Below the pieces are notes generated by a model that did not search any database, was not told the DNA's origin, and saw nothing but the letters and a program-made list of their open reading frames with translations. From positions 1-15,737 of the forward strand of contig JBCCXY010000095.1 of NCBI GenBank assembly GCA_039190895.1: 15,737 nucleotides of DNA, written 5' to 3'. Both the position numbers and the translations under genes were made by a program. The DNA is from Ovoidimarina sp039190895 (lineage in GTDB: Bacteria > Pseudomonadota > Alphaproteobacteria > Rhodobacterales > Rhodobacteraceae). This document shows positions 14,966 through 15,737 of the stretch, piece after piece; the stretch's first letter is position 1; the number at the start of each line of letters is the position of its first letter.

Positions 14966-15586
14966 ATGCGTTACGTTCTTTGGACGATCCTAGGGATTTT
15001 CGTGATCTTCATCCTTGGGTTCCTCCACTACACCCTCCCGCAGCGAGATATTGTGCGGATCGTGAACACCGAGGTGCAGCGGGTCGATGTGGGGGCGAAT
15101 TCTTGGTTCTGGGCTTCCCCCGACGTGGGGTCGGATGGGACGACGGTGAACCGGGATGTGCGGTTTATTGAGACGTTCTATGAGAACGGGAACCCGATGG
15201 TGTTCCGGAACGAGGATACGGGGTGGTGGCCGCCGTATCTGAAGTTTGACTCGGCTGATCTGCAGGCGGAGGCGCGGGATCAGGTGTCGACGCAGGCGGC
15301 GCCGACATGGGTTGAGGTCCGGCACTATGGGTGGCGCAACGAGTGGTTCTCGATCTTTCCGAATGCCCTGTCGGTGAAGGCCGTGGAGGGGCCGGATCAT
15401 CGGTCAATCCCGTGGTTCAACATCATTTTCTTCGTCCTGCTGGCGGCGGTTCTGTTCTATTTGTGGCGGGTCTGGCGGCGGTTTCAGAAGCGGCGGATCG
15501 AGCCGTTGGTGGATGATATTGAGGAGGCTTCGGAAGAGGCGCGGGGGCGGCTTCGGGGGCTTTGGCGGCGGATTACGGGGCGGTGA
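14966..15586 (+). CDS. DUF1523 family membrane protein
   Basis: A 206-residue protein of the DUF1523 family, found mainly in alphaproteobacteria, with no assigned function. It has an N-terminal helix (about 3-21), a conserved soluble middle beginning HYTLPQRDIVRIVNTEVQRVD, with the FIETFYENGNPMVFRNEDTGWWPPYLKFDS stretch (68-97) and VEVRHYGWRNEWFSIFPN (116-133), then a second helix (about 150-168) and a charged, coiled-coil-like tail. By layout the middle domain is probably periplasmic. Start ATG at 14966 has GGAGGGG 3-9 nt before it; an upstream in-frame start gives unlike sequence. A GGTCCC palindrome element follows 9 nt after the stop. Confidence 0.92.
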   Translation: MRYVLWTILGIFVIFILGFLHYTLPQRDIVRIVNTEVQRVDVGANSWFWASPDVGSDGTTVNRDVRFIETFYENGNPMVFRNEDTGWWPPYLKFDSADLQAEARDQVSTQAAPTWVEVRHYGWRNEWFSIFPNALSVKAVEGPDHRSIPWFNIIFFVLLAAVLFYLWRVWRRFQKRRIEPLVDDIEEASEEARGRLRGLWRRITGR

Positions 15587-15594
15587 TTTTGGGT

Positions 15595-15644
15595 GGTCCC
15601 CATGGGGACCGATTTTAGTGTGTTGTTTTTATTATATTAATTTT
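15595..15644 (-). repeat. AT-rich block plus GGTCCC palindrome, copy B (inverted relative to copy A)
   Basis: GGTCCCCATGGGGACC (15595-15610) is a perfect 16-nt palindrome beginning 9 nt after the DUF1523 stop, followed by a T-rich tract GATTTTAGTGTGTTGTTTTT and further A/T to 15644. Read on the minus strand it aligns with copy A: TATAATAA, then CAAC, then TAAAATCGGTCCC in the same order and nearly the same spacing. On the plus strand it would serve well as an intrinsic-type terminator for the membrane/DUF1523 genes. Confidence 0.7.
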
Positions 15645-15682
15645 AAAAAGTTGCGCCCATTGAAGCCTTCGCAGATGCGACT

Positions 15683-15737
15683 GTGATTGCACGGGTCGGA
15701 GGTGAAGTTGTGAATATCGCGGTCGAGGAAGGTGACG
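15683..15737 (+). CDS. Possible start of a further gene (very uncertain)
   Basis: A plus-strand frame, open from the TAA at about 15644-15646 to the window edge, reads VIARVGGEVVNIAVEEGD. The GxVxxIxVxxGD pattern is like the first lipoyl-type strand of HlyD/RND adaptor proteins. GTG at 15683 is one possible start. GTG at 15710 has an ideal GGAGG 7 nt upstream but would leave out part of the motif. A minus-strand frame over the same bases (VTFLDRDIHNFTSDP...) has higher GC at third positions and could instead be the C-terminus of a convergent gene ending inside copy B. With so few codons the strand cannot be settled. Confidence 0.25.
   Translation, partial: MIARVGGEVVNIAVEEGD

Noticed and set aside
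1..15737. CRISPR array, tRNA or rRNA genes
   Set aside because: No regularly spaced repeats, cloverleaf-like segments or rRNA signatures were seen on either strand.

Overview
The window looks like chromosomal DNA from a GC-rich alphaproteobacterium, most probably a Rhodobacteraceae (Roseobacter-type) member. Reasons are the GC-rich third codon positions, the rfbC-rfbB-rfbD-rfbA order, a DUF1523 protein, a ChrR-type cupin and tightly overlapping operons. Species cannot be named from sequence alone.

Left part (1-6030), cell-surface polysaccharide: a minus-strand operon rfbC > rfbB > rfbD > rfbA (the last cut by the window edge) makes dTDP-L-rhamnose. Divergent from it is a plus-strand run of a UDP-glucuronate 4-epimerase-type enzyme with a TTG start, a TPR protein with a predicted C-terminal outer-membrane beta-barrel, and an exported FecR-domain protein. 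The last two look like an envelope pair that may serve export or display of the polysaccharide or a surface protein.

6031-6909 has no intact gene. It holds a strong hairpin just after the fecR gene, a decayed reading frame of unknown origin, and a remnant of an IS110-family transposase with two in-frame stops and a frame shift. Next to it is a ChrR-like cupin gene (minus strand) that is itself broken by a frameshift near 7030 and probably an internal deletion. I read 6031-7460 as a decay zone.

7593-11606 is a compact plus-strand ABC import operon of the oligopeptide/dipeptide family: two permeases, a 117-residue protein resembling short proteins often labelled ADP-ribosylation/crystallin J1, and one polypeptide carrying both ATPase domains. 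Every junction overlaps by 1 or 4 nt. No substrate-binding protein is present in the window.

11607-11880 is a highly structured intergenic region. It ends in an AT-rich block plus a GGTCCC palindrome (11764-11814). A clearly related copy in opposite orientation lies at 15595-15644. Between the two are a branched-chain aminotransferase-type gene (+), an SDR oxidoreductase and P1-family peptidase pair (minus, overlapping), a small membrane protein (+) and a DUF1523 protein (+). This inverted pair of elements is the most unusual signal in the window: neither a terminator nor a promoter reading fits both copies. The last ~90 bases may begin another coding region, but strand and start are uncertain.

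No tRNA, rRNA, CRISPR array or replication origin was seen.
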